Assembly: GCA_021018815.1 (NCBI GenBank)
Contig: JAITYX010000026.1
Span: 7,068,001 to 7,132,000, forward strand
Reading direction: 5' to 3'
Source of the DNA: Talinum fruticosum
Taxonomy: Eukaryota > Streptophyta > Magnoliopsida > Caryophyllales > Talinaceae
Length of the DNA stretch: 64,000 nt
Position numbers and translations under genes: made by a program. Below, piece after piece: positions 1 through 10,960 of the stretch; position 1 is the stretch's first letter, and every line of letters begins with the position of its first letter. The notes below the pieces were generated by a model. It was not told the DNA's origin, did no database searches, and saw nothing but the letters and a program-made list of their open reading frames with translations.

Positions 1-604
1 ATATTTACAAATTTATTTACAAATTATACTTGCTTCATATTTGATAGTGGGAGGAAGGGGATTTTAGTAACGATAGGTTTTATACTTTCAGCAAAAGATT
101 AGTTTTACCTTAAAGTATGTAATATTTAGCATTAAATATTTTATTTACGAGATTACATAAAATTTATATAAGACTAATTCCCAAATTTTAAAGTATTAAT
201 AACTTATTGTTGTTCACTGCTGAATAATATTCATCGCTTGTTATTACTATTGATGAGTGGTGATAATGTTGTTCAATGTTTGGTTAATGTTTGTTGAATA
301 TATATTATGCAATTCTAATTAAAGAAATATGGACAAGTGTTGAACAATTTTAGTTGGTACCGATGAATGTTAATAGATTGAATTGAGTGTTGATCAGTCC
401 TTAAATGCTCCTGATAAGTACTCCTGATGTACCGAATAATGAAGATATGATTAAATGGAAAAAAGTGTGAAGTAATATGGAGTAATACAGGGATTCAAGG
501 AACAAGGAAGAAGGAACAAATGATATAGGGTAAGTTGTGACTGAAGAAGTAAGAAAGGTAGTATGGGGTATTGAAGTCAGACATTGAAATTTCCCGCTCT
601 AACA
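1..604. other. AT-rich intergenic, nothing recognised
   Basis: AT-rich plant intergenic DNA. Short words based on tgttgaat/tgatgaat recur between 200 and 420. I see no coding frame, no clear element ends and no RNA gene. Confidence 0.6.
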
Positions 605-962
605 ACAAGGGCGGAGCTTCTTTAAGGCCAAGGGTGTCCATGGACACTTTAGGCCCAAAAATTTTTAAAAATAGGTGGTATTTAGAGCAAAAATTTTTAA
701 ATTATAAGTAATTGGACACCCTTTAATTTGGCCAAAAAGATTGTATTTATAGGTAAAAAACTTCAAAAAGGTTGTTTTGGAAACCCTTTAATTTGGCCTC
801 TTTAAGGCCAAGGGTGTCCATGGACACTCTTGGCCCAAATTTTTTTTTTTAAATATGTTGTATTTAAAGTAAAAATTTCAAATTATAAGTAATTGGACAC
901 CCTTTAATTTGGGTAAAAGGCAATGGACACCTTTGTTTCAGATTTCTAGCTTTGTCACTGTC
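605..962. repeat. Small non-autonomous repeat with internal 180-bp duplication
   Basis: The segment begins with gggcggagct and ends with agctttgtcac, an imperfect inverted pair. A unit that starts tctttaaggccaagggtgtc occurs at about 619 and again at about 799, so the period is 180 bp. Each copy carries the palindrome gtccatggac and the phrase ggacaccctttaatttgg. GCGGAGCT-type ends with AGCTC-type closers are seen in many plant dispersed repeats, possibly hAT-derived, but I cannot name the family. There is no coding capacity. Boundaries are approximate. Confidence 0.5.
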
Positions 963-3850
963 AAACAATCGGAGAAATCAATCTTAGGGTCGGATTTAGA
1001 CCTTGCATATAGTTGGCCCAATTATTTAAGACTTTTTAAAATAATTTTTGATAACTATGCGTCCAGAAAATAGTTAAGGTACTTTGAAGTTTTTCTTGGA
1101 TTAAATATATATGGTTTTCTTCTAAATTAATTAATGACTGCATGACGAAAAATAAAAATTTAAAGAATAAAAAATGTTTTAATGTTTAGAACAAAGGTTA
1201 AGTTGTAAACAATAGTCGAGTAGCAATGAGATCCATCATTATATTAATTGGGTTTAAAAAATTTCCCAATGATATTGTCATTTTTACATTCCTTTTGCTC
1301 AGACAATATCATGACTCGAATAGTAACCCAACTATATCCTAAAATTTTATAATGTCCCTCATGAATAATAACTCAACTCTTGTTAACGGAAGGTAAAGGA
1401 CCAAGAGCTTGACCAAAATCCCAAGATTTTACCAAGACTTATTATCCTAATTAAAGGCCAATGTTAGTTGTGAACTTCCAATAAATCATAAGCTCTAATG
1501 AAAATCCAACTGATTCCCCCTTCTTTACAAATGATAAGAGGTAAATTAAACAAGCATCTGACCTAATAGGATCCCCTCGCATCACAGGTTCATCCGAATA
1601 GCATCAGTAAGTCAACCAGTAACATAGATTTTGTGAAAACAATTCACACAATTTTCATAACGCAAATCATAAAAGGACCAGAAATAGAAGACAAATGCAT
1701 CAACATTTTCTAAGACACCTAAAAGCAACCACAAAAATGTTTCTATTCATCTTCGAAATAACATCTTATTTCCTTCCAAGTTGAAACCCAAAAGAAATAG
1801 ACAATAACGAATAATATATTATTCCTTCCAAGTTTAAACCCAAAAGAAATACACTAAGATTATTGTCGAGTCATGTCGTTCAAATATGAAAACCAGGAAA
1901 AAGAAGCAAGCAACATCTTCTTAGTTCTATGGTCTCGAGAGAAACTAGTAAGCTCTCCAAAGATGTTTCACACTGATAGGTTTTTATCTTCATCAATGTG
2001 GCCGCATCTTCTCACAATTTTCCCGAGATGGAAGCAAAAAAAAAAAAAAAACCCACGATAAGTCTTAACTCACCAATGCTGAGCTTAGGAACACCACCTG
2101 CACCCAATAGAAATATTGACGAGTGTAGAAGTCATTGTCGCATATAACAATATTTTTTTCAAAGGTGGGGATTCCTGTGGTTCAGATTTCGAATTCACGA
2201 GCATAACTCAAAATTCAAAAACTCCAAAACTCCAAAATCAATTCAATCTGAAATAGAAAAAATGAAAATGAAATTGAACAATATTTTGCCATCTAGTGCC
2301 GTTTGTGCCTTCTATACACATGCTTGATACCCTTCAATAATCCTTGTTCTGGGATGCCCTTCAAGAGTTCATGATTGTGGTGACATGCTTGAAGCTTCCT
2401 TATTCACATTATGCACTTGTTTTGCAAAAGCCACAAACACTCTAAGATTCTAAATATACGACGTATCGACGAGGCCATAATGAACAAAAGCAAGTATGAG
2501 AATAAGCACATATTAATTTGGGATCTATTTGAATTATTTCCAAGCCAACTCTCTACTCCCGTTTTAAGGGCATCCAAATCCTTTACTTTCCACAATCTGC
2601 CTATCGGAAAGATTTCTACTGGGGCCTAACAAAGCAAGACCTTTTTGGATTTTGGTGCTTGCACATGGTAGACTTTTTACCATCAACCATGCATACACCT
2701 TCCTATAATGCTATCCCAATATATCATGTTTTTTCCTAAGTAACCAGAGTCCCAGAATATCTACATATATAGGAGGTAGCACATACACATTTCATTGTGC
2801 AAGCATCAAATCTCAAGCACTCACATCCTCCAAGGATGACATTAAATTTTAAAAAACATAACTTGCTCTATATGATACTAATAAACTAGCAAACACCACT
2901 TGAACAAACTTAGAACACCAACTTTAAACTGAAAAATTCTAGTTTTTTTTTTGGGAGGGGAGGGGGTTTCTCTACGCAAGATCCCTCGTGGGGACTCAGC
3001 TGTAAGTTCAACAACTTCCTTATACTTTGTTTGAGCAAACACTCCTGGAAGTGCTGAATTTTATAGAAGATGACCATTGTAGAAGTTAGTACATTATAGA
3101 AACTTGTCTTAAAGATTTAAAACAACCCACATATACTTCATTTTTTATGAGACATCCAAAATTTCTCATTCACAATAACCCTCCCCCAAAAAAAACAAAA
3201 AAATGAAATAAATACAAACTAAAACAGAAAAGGAAGGAAAAAACCAAGGACGAGATTTTCATTCAAAAGCCAAGACACAAAGGGTAATCTCCGCCCTTAC
3301 CGAAAACAAAGAAGATTATACAATTAAATTGAAAACCTCATACAATTTTCACATTAGATGAAATGGTACATGTTCAAATCTTGCCACGGTTGAGTCCTCA
3401 AATCTACAGAGTAAAGCCTTTCATATAATTCCTTTTTTACAAACAAGCGGAAAAAATTGATGCAACACAAGCTAAGGTAACGAGATTCTGTTTTTTTGGG
3501 AGGAGGAGAAGGGGTTTTGCCGTTCATAGTTGCAAAATTCTCCAACCAGGGTGAAACTAAAGATCTTCTATGAATGAAATATAGACAATATTATTATCAG
3601 CCATGTATGAATTTGATCAAAGCAAGTTTAGGGACAATATAAATCTACACGACCTTCATCGTTATTGGCAAATACGTTGTATTATAGAAAACAAAAAGAA
3701 CTCTTAAACGAGTAAGTTTCAAAAGGTTAAGAACACTTACATTGGAGATTGAAAATAAAGCAAATAGTAATATGAAGTGATAGACATATAGTGGAAATAA
3801 GGGTCGGAAAGAACTCGGGATGTATGGAATGGTAAGATGGTGTAGTTATT
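963..3850. other. Intergenic, no gene supported
   Basis: Nearly 3 kb of AT-rich DNA. Open frames here are at most about 70 codons, lack recognisable domains and do not join into a spliced gene that I can defend. A G-run (gggaggggaggggg near 2951-2966) could form a G-quadruplex on the plus strand. A run of adenines lies near 2037-2050. The stretch 2280-2640 is less AT-rich and may be an old gene or element fragment, but no family is visible. Confidence 0.5.
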
Positions 3851-4742
3851 CACTACGAGTAAAATTTGCATTTAGCGTCGGATAAAATCCGACATCGAAG
3901 CAAAAAAATCGACGCTAACCATGTTTTAGCGTCGGACTAGCGTTGGATAAAACTCCGATGCCAATGACCTTAACGCTAAATTATTTAGTGTCGGATTCAA
4001 CATCCGACGGTATTTAGCATTAGATTTAGCGTTGGAAACAATCCGACGCTAAATGGCATCGGACTCTATTGAGACGCTATTAGCATTGGTTAGGATGCTG
4101 TTTAGCGTTGGATTGATATCCGACGCTAAATTTCTTTTATAATTTTCTCTCGCTTTTTAGCGTCGAGACATGATCATTTGTATCCGACGTTAAATTTTTA
4201 CTCATTTTGCCATAATTTGTCCTATTTTGGCATTCCCTTTTACATATATTTTCTGCATATTTACATACATTTTGCTTCATCTGCGATACTGATTACGCTC
4301 ATTCATAAATACACAAATCACCAACTATTCATAAAAGCAATCAATTATCACAACAGACTTATAAGTCAAACAATAAGTTCATCATAGGAACCCATTCGAA
4401 GTTTCACATACAAAACATGCTAAGTTATTCGTTATGAAACAAGTTAAATTAGTTCAACACACAAACCATGTTGGGAAATTATTCATAACCGGAAATCTGT
4501 CAATTTGTGATTGGAGGCTTTGGATGAGTTTCATTGCTTCTTCTATAGCCTTTTGCTGACTCTTAATGAGTTTTCTTTGCTCATCAAGTTGTTCTTGGGT
4601 TGATTTAAGTTATGATTATAGTTAAAAATAGGCCAATGAATTATAGGTAGCACTCGTAGAGGATATGGAGGTAGAACGTTTCTCATAGAACATTGTCACG
4701 CATGAAGACAGACTTTAGATCTAAACCATTCGGAGTACTACA
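3851..4742. mobile_element. CACTA (En/Spm) element terminus, truncated
   Basis: The element starts with CACTACGAG at 3851, the canonical CACTA terminal signature. From 3870 to about 4195 there is a dense subterminal array of a 10-12 bp word, tttagcgtcgga and its complement tccgacgctaaa, in both orientations with mutated copies. Such arrays are the binding region for the element-encoded accessory protein in En/Spm elements. Inside lies a minus-strand coding remnant (4454-4609), so this is the 3' end of an element pointing leftwards. The other end is missing: the sequence stops at the Copia LTR that starts at 4743, which suggests the LTR element inserted here. Confidence 0.8.
4454..4609 (-). 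pseudogene. C-terminal remnant of CACTA-associated (Ptta/En/Spm-type) protein
   Basis: Read on the minus strand, this frame runs about 51 codons to a stop at 4454-4456 and is closed upstream by a stop just above 4609. It encodes a glutamine/lysine-rich helical stretch (EQLDEQRKLIKSQQKAIEEA, then MKLIQSLQSQI) and ends PTWFVC. This pattern resembles the coiled-coil tail of the plant Ptta/En/Spm transposase-associated proteins that accompany CACTA elements. It sits just inside the CACTA terminal array with the expected orientation. The rest of the gene was lost where the Copia LTR begins at 4743. Family assignment is by recollection of the motif, so moderate. Confidence 0.55.
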
Positions 4743-6179
4743 TGAAGACTCAGTGTACAAACCTCCTTCCTCCTAAATTTTGATTATAAGTCATTCCGAG
4801 TAATATAGAAACTCCTGTATAAGTTTTTATTTGTTTCGACTAACTCGGAATTCCTGTATATCTTTTGCATTGATGTTTTTGACTTACTCAGCCAAGTACT
4901 AAGATCTATCACATGTTCAAATAATTTTTCTAACACTTTTATTCCGAGTTCGATTCGTATATTTCAAAGCAAAGTGAATTACAGTGTTAATTCCTCTTTC
5001 TAAGTCGGTTTGGTTGTTTGAGAATTATTTGTCCGGATCAAGTCTTTGTACTCGATGATTTTACTCTTTTCAACTTGATCTTTCTTAGGATTGACTCCGA
5101 TCGAATTTGAGTATATTGAATATGAGACTCGGAAAAATTCCACTCTTCTAGGCTTAAGATAATTATGCACTTAATTGTCTTAATTAAATTATTATGTGTG
5201 CCTAATCTTGTACTTTGAGAACCAAAGTATTTTATACTTTGAGAACCAAAGTGGTTTACTTTGTAGGTTATCCAAATGAGGTTATCTCATTTTTGAAATA
5301 CAAAAGTAGCCGGCTTCAAGTCGTCAATCACCGATGAGACGGGTTTTATCTACTTCGAACAGAGCTTAGATACCATGTCGGGGTTGTCTGTTTCCAAAAC
5401 TAGAAAACTCCAACACCAAGCTCAACGGTGGTTTCCACTTTGCTTTTCGGACATCATCAGTTAACTGGAGCACCTTTAGGAGCCAAGAGCCATTGCACAA
5501 CGCTCACATCCCAACGGATCTTTTTGAGTAACTCGAAGAGCGAGTTACAACGGCCAGTAAACACTTTTGTTCAAAACCAAGATGTAGCGGTCACTCTGCT
5601 CGGTCATCTATAAATAGAAGCCACTTCACAAGACTTGAAGATTGCTAAATCCATTGCTGAAACTATCTCTCTTAGTACATTACACATTCAATCTTCTTCA
5701 AACAACTCCAAGTCTATACTTAATACTTGGAAGTTGTAAAGTCTTATAATCGGTTACATACTTTTCTTACTTTCGAGTAAGGTCCCTTGACCGAGATGTA
5801 AGGGTTATCTCAGCTTAGTTGTCCCTAGTCATAAAGGTTATCTCGGTTAGGAAATACTAGATCGGATAAGGGAACTTCGAGTCTAAGAAAACATTGTAAG
5901 GAATTGTCTAAGGGAGCAATTCCGGTAAAGTCGATCCGTTGTATTTTGAGGATTCAAAATAGTGGATTTGACTTAGTGCTTGGATTAGCACTCTTCGTGG
6001 TTTTCTGCCCCAGGAGGGTTTCCACGTAATTCGAGTGTATACATTTCGAGTATAATCTAGACTCGGAATCAGCTGGTTATTCTTTTCCAAGCAAAAAGAT
6101 TTAAAGTTTGTTTAAATTTTCTCATCATCCTATTCACCTCCCTCTAGGATGACTTAGACTCTCCAGGAGCAAACCTTCA
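4743..6179 (+). repeat. 5' LTR of degraded Copia element (relic 1)
   Basis: This LTR begins TGAAGACTC and ends AACCTTCA, giving the short inverted ends TGAAG/CTTCA. It matches the LTR at 54015-55582 over most of its length, for example around gagaaccaaagtattttata, the TATA region and the final gtgacttag stretch. At about 1.44 kb it is slightly shorter and clearly more diverged than the later copy, so it is the older element. A primer-binding site and gag start follow directly. No 3' LTR of this copy is seen. Confidence 0.85.
5609..5616 (+). promoter_or_regulatory. TATA box in Copia LTR (relic 1)
   Basis: TATAAATA within the context gtcatctataaatagaag, which is identical to the equivalent position in the younger LTR (54926-54933). 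It probably marks the U3/R boundary region of the LTR promoter. Confidence 0.6.
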
Positions 6180-6181
6180 AT

Positions 6182-6192
6182 TGGTATCGAGC
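6182..6192 (+). other. Primer-binding site of Copia relic 1
   Basis: TGGTATCGAGC, two bases after the LTR end. It resembles the usual plant Copia site TGGTATCAGAGC, complementary to the 3' end of initiator methionine tRNA, with one base missing. Confidence 0.75.
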
Positions 6193-6238
6193 CTAGCCTT
6201 TCAAGAAAGATCTAACAATCCAAAGGTCTAAAGATCGG

Positions 6239-6446
6239 ATGGCTCGGAACATTGGAGAGTTCGATGAAGGAAAGTCATCCACTAGACCACCAAAGTTCAA
6301 AGGATCAAACTTCGTGCACTAGAAGAAGCTAATGGAATCCTTTCTACTTGGACAATGATGAAGATGTTTGGAACATCATCCAAGAAGGCAACTACATTCC
6401 AATGAAGATAGAAGGTACAAGATCTGTGCCTAAGGAAAAGTTCAAC
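6239..6446 (+). pseudogene. Copia gag, 5' fragment (relic 1)
   Basis: Starting at ATG 6239 (MARNIGEFDEG...), this matches the gag start of the large Copia element (ATG 55642). Both have the conserved gag opening with a PPKFKGSNF-type motif followed by W/D-rich sequence (EDVWNIIQEGNYIPMK here). The reading frame is already damaged, since the tryptophan expected before KKL has become a stop. The match ends at about 6440-6446 in ttcaacactt, where it joins a piece of an unrelated LTR. The continuation of gag, minus roughly 85 bp, resumes at 21758. Confidence 0.75.
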
Positions 6447-6665
6447 ACTTAATCCCCCATTCTCATTCCTCTTTTCTTTTTAAACATTATTTAGATTAAA
6501 CCCAATTACATAGCATAAGCAGTCTTGGGTGTCATTTTGCGAGTCCAAGGGAAAATTTAGAGGAAGGAATTAATAGATTTCACCAGCAATAGTTACGCGA
6601 ACTAATAATAATTCGCTCAAATAAATTAACGAATAGATATATCCACGTAGATATTTTTGTGTTAC
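6447..6665 (+). repeat. Fragment of the LTR found complete at 18762-21757
   Basis: About 215 bp that align with 21458-21680 at roughly 90 percent by eye, from acttaatc through ctcattcctcttt, gaggaaggaattaatagatt and aaataaattaacgaata to gatatttt. Both ends are truncated. It lacks the first 2.7 kb of that LTR and also its last 77 bp. The left junction shares the short word tcaacactt with the LTR, a microhomology consistent with a rejoining event. Confidence 0.75.
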
Positions 6666-7494
6666 TGCCGAACACATCCAATATGCTTAACCATATTTCA
6701 TTATTATTTTTGTGTTATATGTACAGCCTATCTATTCATGTCATCCATTATTGCTTTCACAATATAGTGTTTATTATTTTAAAGATTTTTAAATGCTAGT
6801 AATCTTATCTTTAAAAGTGTTGAATAATAATTTACCTAACTTTTACCTTCAGCACCTAGCATACCAACCTTTGGAGGTTTTTATTCTTAATTTATTTATA
6901 GAGCAAGTTCTCTTATACCATCTAATATATTTTTAGGAGTGTAAATAGAATTATTTTTTGTTATGTGGTGTATATCAAAGGGTTGTTCAAGTAAAAAGTG
7001 TATTTCGATCATCTAATATACTAATGAATTTAATATACTTTTAAGAGGAAGGTCCAGTTTGGTAGATCACATACAAAAAAATGTTAATAGTTATTTTAGG
7101 AAAAGTTTTATTAGGTCTTTTTCAATTGTTTTTGATGTGATATTATAGTATTTATAATCGCTTTAGTAGTTGGATATTTGTACCGTCTCTTGGCATTTAT
7201 CTTGCATTTTATTCATTTATTTATCGAAAGGAAGTGCTCATGTTTATAATGGAGCGGAATATTGCTTCACTTGCTTATGAAAACTACTGAAAATTGGGAC
7301 TGAAATAAACAGGTAGGAAAATAATTATCCGAAGTAAAACAAAGTGTAACGGCTGCAGTACAGCCGACACCGGCCGTGTCCACCGGCTGCCCCTGTTGGA
7401 CACATGATGATTTTGAGCCACATGCTCAACAGAGAGTCATGCCCTTTGTTTCATTTTCGCATCCTATAACCATTTAAAATTTTCCACAGTAAAG
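6666..7494. other. Intergenic, mostly AT-rich
   Basis: No coding region is supported. A GC-rich patch at about 7350-7400 contains the inverted pair cggctg/cagccg and repeated ccggc words, standing out from the AT-rich surroundings. It may be the end of an unrecognised element. Confidence 0.5.
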
Positions 7495-7558
7495 GAGGTG
7501 GGTGGCACTTTCAATATATCTGCACAAATTGAATGTTAATTGTCCAGCCTTGTACTGC
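7495..7558 (+). pseudogene. Broken duplicate of the knottin gene exon 2
   Basis: This stretch matches 11322-11383 of the intact knottin gene: the shared words are gaggtgggtggcact, caatatatctgcacaaattg and cttgtactgct. In this copy the second cysteine codon TGC is TTC, the adjacent Cys-Cys pair is lost, and a small insertion brings a stop (gaatgttaattg). It therefore cannot encode the disulfide scaffold. No exon 1 is seen upstream. The word gtcttgctataggat, present just after the intact gene (about 11564), also occurs at 8646, consistent with both loci arising from one tandem duplication later interrupted by small elements. Confidence 0.8.
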
Positions 7559-7639
7559 TAATATGACTGCTAATATGACTGGTATGAAAGTGATAAACAC
7601 ACAAATTTTAACACTAAAAATTCAACTCGCAAAAATCTG

Positions 7640-7925
7640 GCGACAAGCAAAGGATCCAGTAACACAACAGCCCGGCCTGTTTGCGATCGAGTTTAGAGAC
7701 CAAAAAAAAAAATTGGTCTCTAAATTATTTTAAATACCGAAAATAAAGAACGAAAAATAGCGTCTCAATTTGATACTAATATTTGCGACCGCAATACGAA
7801 ACGGACTCTATTTAAGATCAATTTGGAGACCGATATTTTATGAGTGAAACAGAAACTAAATTTAAAGATCGAAATTACTTTTCGTCTCAATTAAAGACCA
7901 AAATGTCTTCGGTCTCTATATTATA
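7640..7925. mobile_element. Small non-autonomous DNA element with GAGACC repeats and hairpin
   Basis: A perfect hairpin lies at 7692-7724: tttagagaccaa, nine adenines, then ttggtctctaaa. Around it the word gagac/gtctc recurs seven or more times in both orientations up to 7915. A subterminal-type array of a short word in both directions is typical of non-autonomous CACTA- or Mutator-like elements. I cannot find certain termini or target-site duplications, so family and limits are open. Confidence 0.45.
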
Positions 7926-8696
7926 ATAACTGCGAGAGAGTAAAAAACCGTCCACAGAGTCGTATGCTCGGTAAATTCAAAACATAAGGAGACTACAAGA
8001 ACCTCAAACTGTGAGATAAATGAGACTCCTTTGGGGGTGGGTGATTTTTTTTGTAAGTATAGGTCACTAGCTGTACAAAGTTTTATTTTTAATTGACGGT
8101 TTATATTTATCATATTTATCAACCATCTTAATTGGCACTTGAAACCCATGTCCAAAGTTTTATTTTTAATTTACGGTTCACATTTTCGTAGAGAAAATGA
8201 AGCTGAAACCACTTTAACGATAGTTGAAGAAAAATTTCAATCATGTAGTACTCCTGTAACGAGGTGCGTGTGTTTTGCATGGGGCACGCTACAGATATTG
8301 ATGAATATTGCGGGGCCAAAAAGTCCACATTAGATGAAAATTAAAAGATGGCATTTTGACGTACTGATTCCCCCTTGTCTATGCTGATTTGACATTAGCA
8401 GCAATTGAGCATGCATTCTATTCAAATTAGATATCAAAATAAAATTTCGATTCAAACCGTTGAAGTTGATATGTAAGGAAAATCAACTTCCTTCGTTTTA
8501 AAATTGAAAATATTTTCCTCCTTATAAAAAAAAATAATTTTCATTACAAAATAATTTTTCATCATATTTTTCACCAAACAATAAAAAATATAAAAAATTA
8601 TTTTCTAAGAAAACATTTTTCCTCAGCCAAATACCCTAAGTTATTGTCTTGCTATAGGATGTTGGTCTCAGTCTCAAATATTAATTGCGATTTTTA
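7926..8696. other. Intergenic with partial local duplication
   Basis: The phrase aaagttttatttttaatt plus acggtt occurs at about 8078 and 8155, a partial 75-bp tandem duplication. From 8480 to 8640 there is tttcc/ggaaa-rich AT sequence resembling the interior of the Tourist-like elements seen nearby. No gene is supported. Confidence 0.45.
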
Positions 8697-9097
8697 GGGT
8701 GTGTTTGTATCGGTGAAAAATATTTTCTCGGAAAATTATTATTCTATTTTTCGGTGTTTGGTAGTATAAATGTTGGATAAATATTTTTGGGGGAAAATAA
8801 TTTCCCTCAATCAAGGGAAAATAAATTTCCTTTTATGAGGAAGAAAGTTAATTTTCTCTTCCTCAATCAAGGAAAACAAAGTCTTATCAATGAGAGTTCA
8901 AATTCTAAGCTTCTTTTGATGTGTCACCTTCAGTTTCTTTTTTCAACTTTTGTCTTTGTCTTTTTCCCTTTTTTGTTGTAAAGTTCGTAGATGAAAAGTT
9001 TTTTACAATATTTATTTCTTTTTTTTAATTTCTATTATTTTATATATAGAAAAGTTTGATCATCCGGAGATGTACAAACTTATCAAATTTAGGTGCT

Positions 9098-9188
<91 letters not shown>

Positions 9189-9397
9189 GGTTTTGAAGTT
9201 GAATTAGTTATTTACCTTTTCTTTTCATATTTATGGAGTTTTTATGATTAATTTTGCATTTAAGTAACTATTTTAGAAAATTATTTTTCTTGTACCAAAT
9301 AAAGAAAAATATGGGTGGAAAATAATTTTCCTTGAAAATTCATTTTCCCATGATAAATAATTTTATTAAAAAATATTTTCCCACACCCAAACACATA
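8697..9397. mobile_element. Tourist-like MITE (PIF/Harbinger-type ends)
   Basis: The left end gggtgtgtttg and the right end cacccaaacacat form an imperfect inverted pair, followed inward on both sides by complementary ggaaaatatttt-type sequence. These GGGTGTGTTTGG ends are those commonly seen in Tourist-like MITEs. The interior is AT-rich, non-coding and includes an expanded (AT)n tract. Related ends occur at about 28040-28070 and 33740-33775. No clear 3-bp target duplication could be fixed. Confidence 0.6.
9102..9185. repeat. (AT)n microsatellite
   Basis: An uninterrupted alternating AT tract of about 84 bp inside the Tourist-like element. Confidence 0.95.
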
Positions 9398-10874
9398 TTT
9401 TCCTTGAACGTGTTTGTTAAAATACCTCAATGAAATTATATCACCAACGTGTTCTGTATGAGTGCCCCCTCCCAAAATATTCAAGCTTGCGGGGCCAATG
9501 TTGGGGACAAAAGGAAGAGAGAGAAGATGCTCGACCCAACCTTAATCCTCAAACAACAAATATATATTTGTACCAATAAAGAAAAATAATAAAGATACAT
9601 TAATATATTATAATTAATTAATTTAAATTTTTATTTTTAAAACCTTCTATTTTTTATGATAATATTTTTATCAAAACATCTTACATGCTCTTGGCATTAT
9701 TTGTTACTCGTTATATGTCAACGAGATAGTTAGACAAATGAAAAAATAGGACGATTTCTTTCTTCCGAAAGTATATCTTGCCAGGAATATTTAAAATTTT
9801 GCATGTTATTCTTCTAATTATGTCACATCATAGAAATGTTAACAATTTATCATTAATTTTATAATTATATTTAAAATTATTGCAAACATAGTAAGCCCTT
9901 AGCTCTCTCTTTCTCTCACTTTATGGTAACTGGATTTGGCAATTTGGCATATTACAAATTGCTTCCCATGTCTATTGTGATTTAAAATAGCAACCATTGA
10001 ACATGCACCAATTCTATTGTGATTGGATATGATATGTATTGTGGACAAAGCATCTTGTAGTAAGATATCTTTTACATGTCTTATTTTGACCAAAATTAAA
10101 ATGTTACATAATCTAAAATGATCAAATATTTAAGACTTATAAATAATTATCAACTATTAAAGTTTTACTAGTCGTAGGCTACATTCACAAGAACAAAATG
10201 AAACTTTAACCAAATCAACACTCTATTTATGAAAGACAAATTGTATATGTTTTTTCTAATTGTGAAAAATTGTACTTAATACAATTTATAAGCTATAATT
10301 AGTACGGTTAGATAATTAAAATCAAACCAAATTTTTTCAGTTTAGTACATAATAATATAACTTTAAAATCGACACAATCCCTTTAATTAGGTGTCTTATA
10401 TATGAAGATATATATAATTTGTATTGGGTAGTAATATAAGATGTATTTATGGAATTCATTACCATTGGCAGGCATACACGCACACATGATCCTTTTTATC
10501 TATTATTTTTTATAATTATAATTACATGTATAATACTATGTTACAAATGAAATTGATCCAATATGATTATAGTGTCGCCTGTATATTTCGACAGAGTCGA
10601 CGAATATTGGAACTTCATAATTGATAATTATTTATTATAACCATTAATAAAATTTAGTATTTAAAATTCATATATAGTATGTTAATTAAGGTAAGGTAGG
10701 ACATTTAATAAATGTATTGAACAAATTATTCTTTCTAATCTTTTTTAAATCTCTATACTAAATGCGTGGGAAAGAGTATAAAAACAAGTTTTTGGAAATT
10801 TTTAATAAAAAATATTGTGTACGTGGAAAGATATAAGTGGAAGATATGATAGATAGATGAAGCAAAGTAGTCAC
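9398..10874. other. Upstream region of the knottin gene
   Basis: AT-rich non-coding DNA, about 1.5 kb, directly upstream of the knottin gene. It contains short TATA-like and tataattaatt words but no defined element. A palindromic catgcatg (RY-type word) is at 10893-10900, between the TATA box and the start codon. Confidence 0.5.
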
Positions 10875-10882
10875 TATAAATA
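10875..10882 (+). promoter_or_regulatory. TATA box of the knottin gene
   Basis: TATAAATA in the context cactataaatagaggc, 79 bp upstream of the start codon. With transcription starting about 30 bp downstream, the 5' untranslated region would be about 50 bases. Confidence 0.7.
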
Positions 10883-10960
10883 GAGGCATTGGCATGCATG
10901 AATGAACCAAGCAATTTTAAAGTATCATTGAGATCAATTGCACTACTCACAGTAAGAGAA

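Noticed and set aside
5428..5613. Small open frame before the TATA box in the older LTR
   Set aside because: It lies in the U3 part of an LTR, and the equivalent in the younger LTR differs in frame, so it is not conserved as protein.
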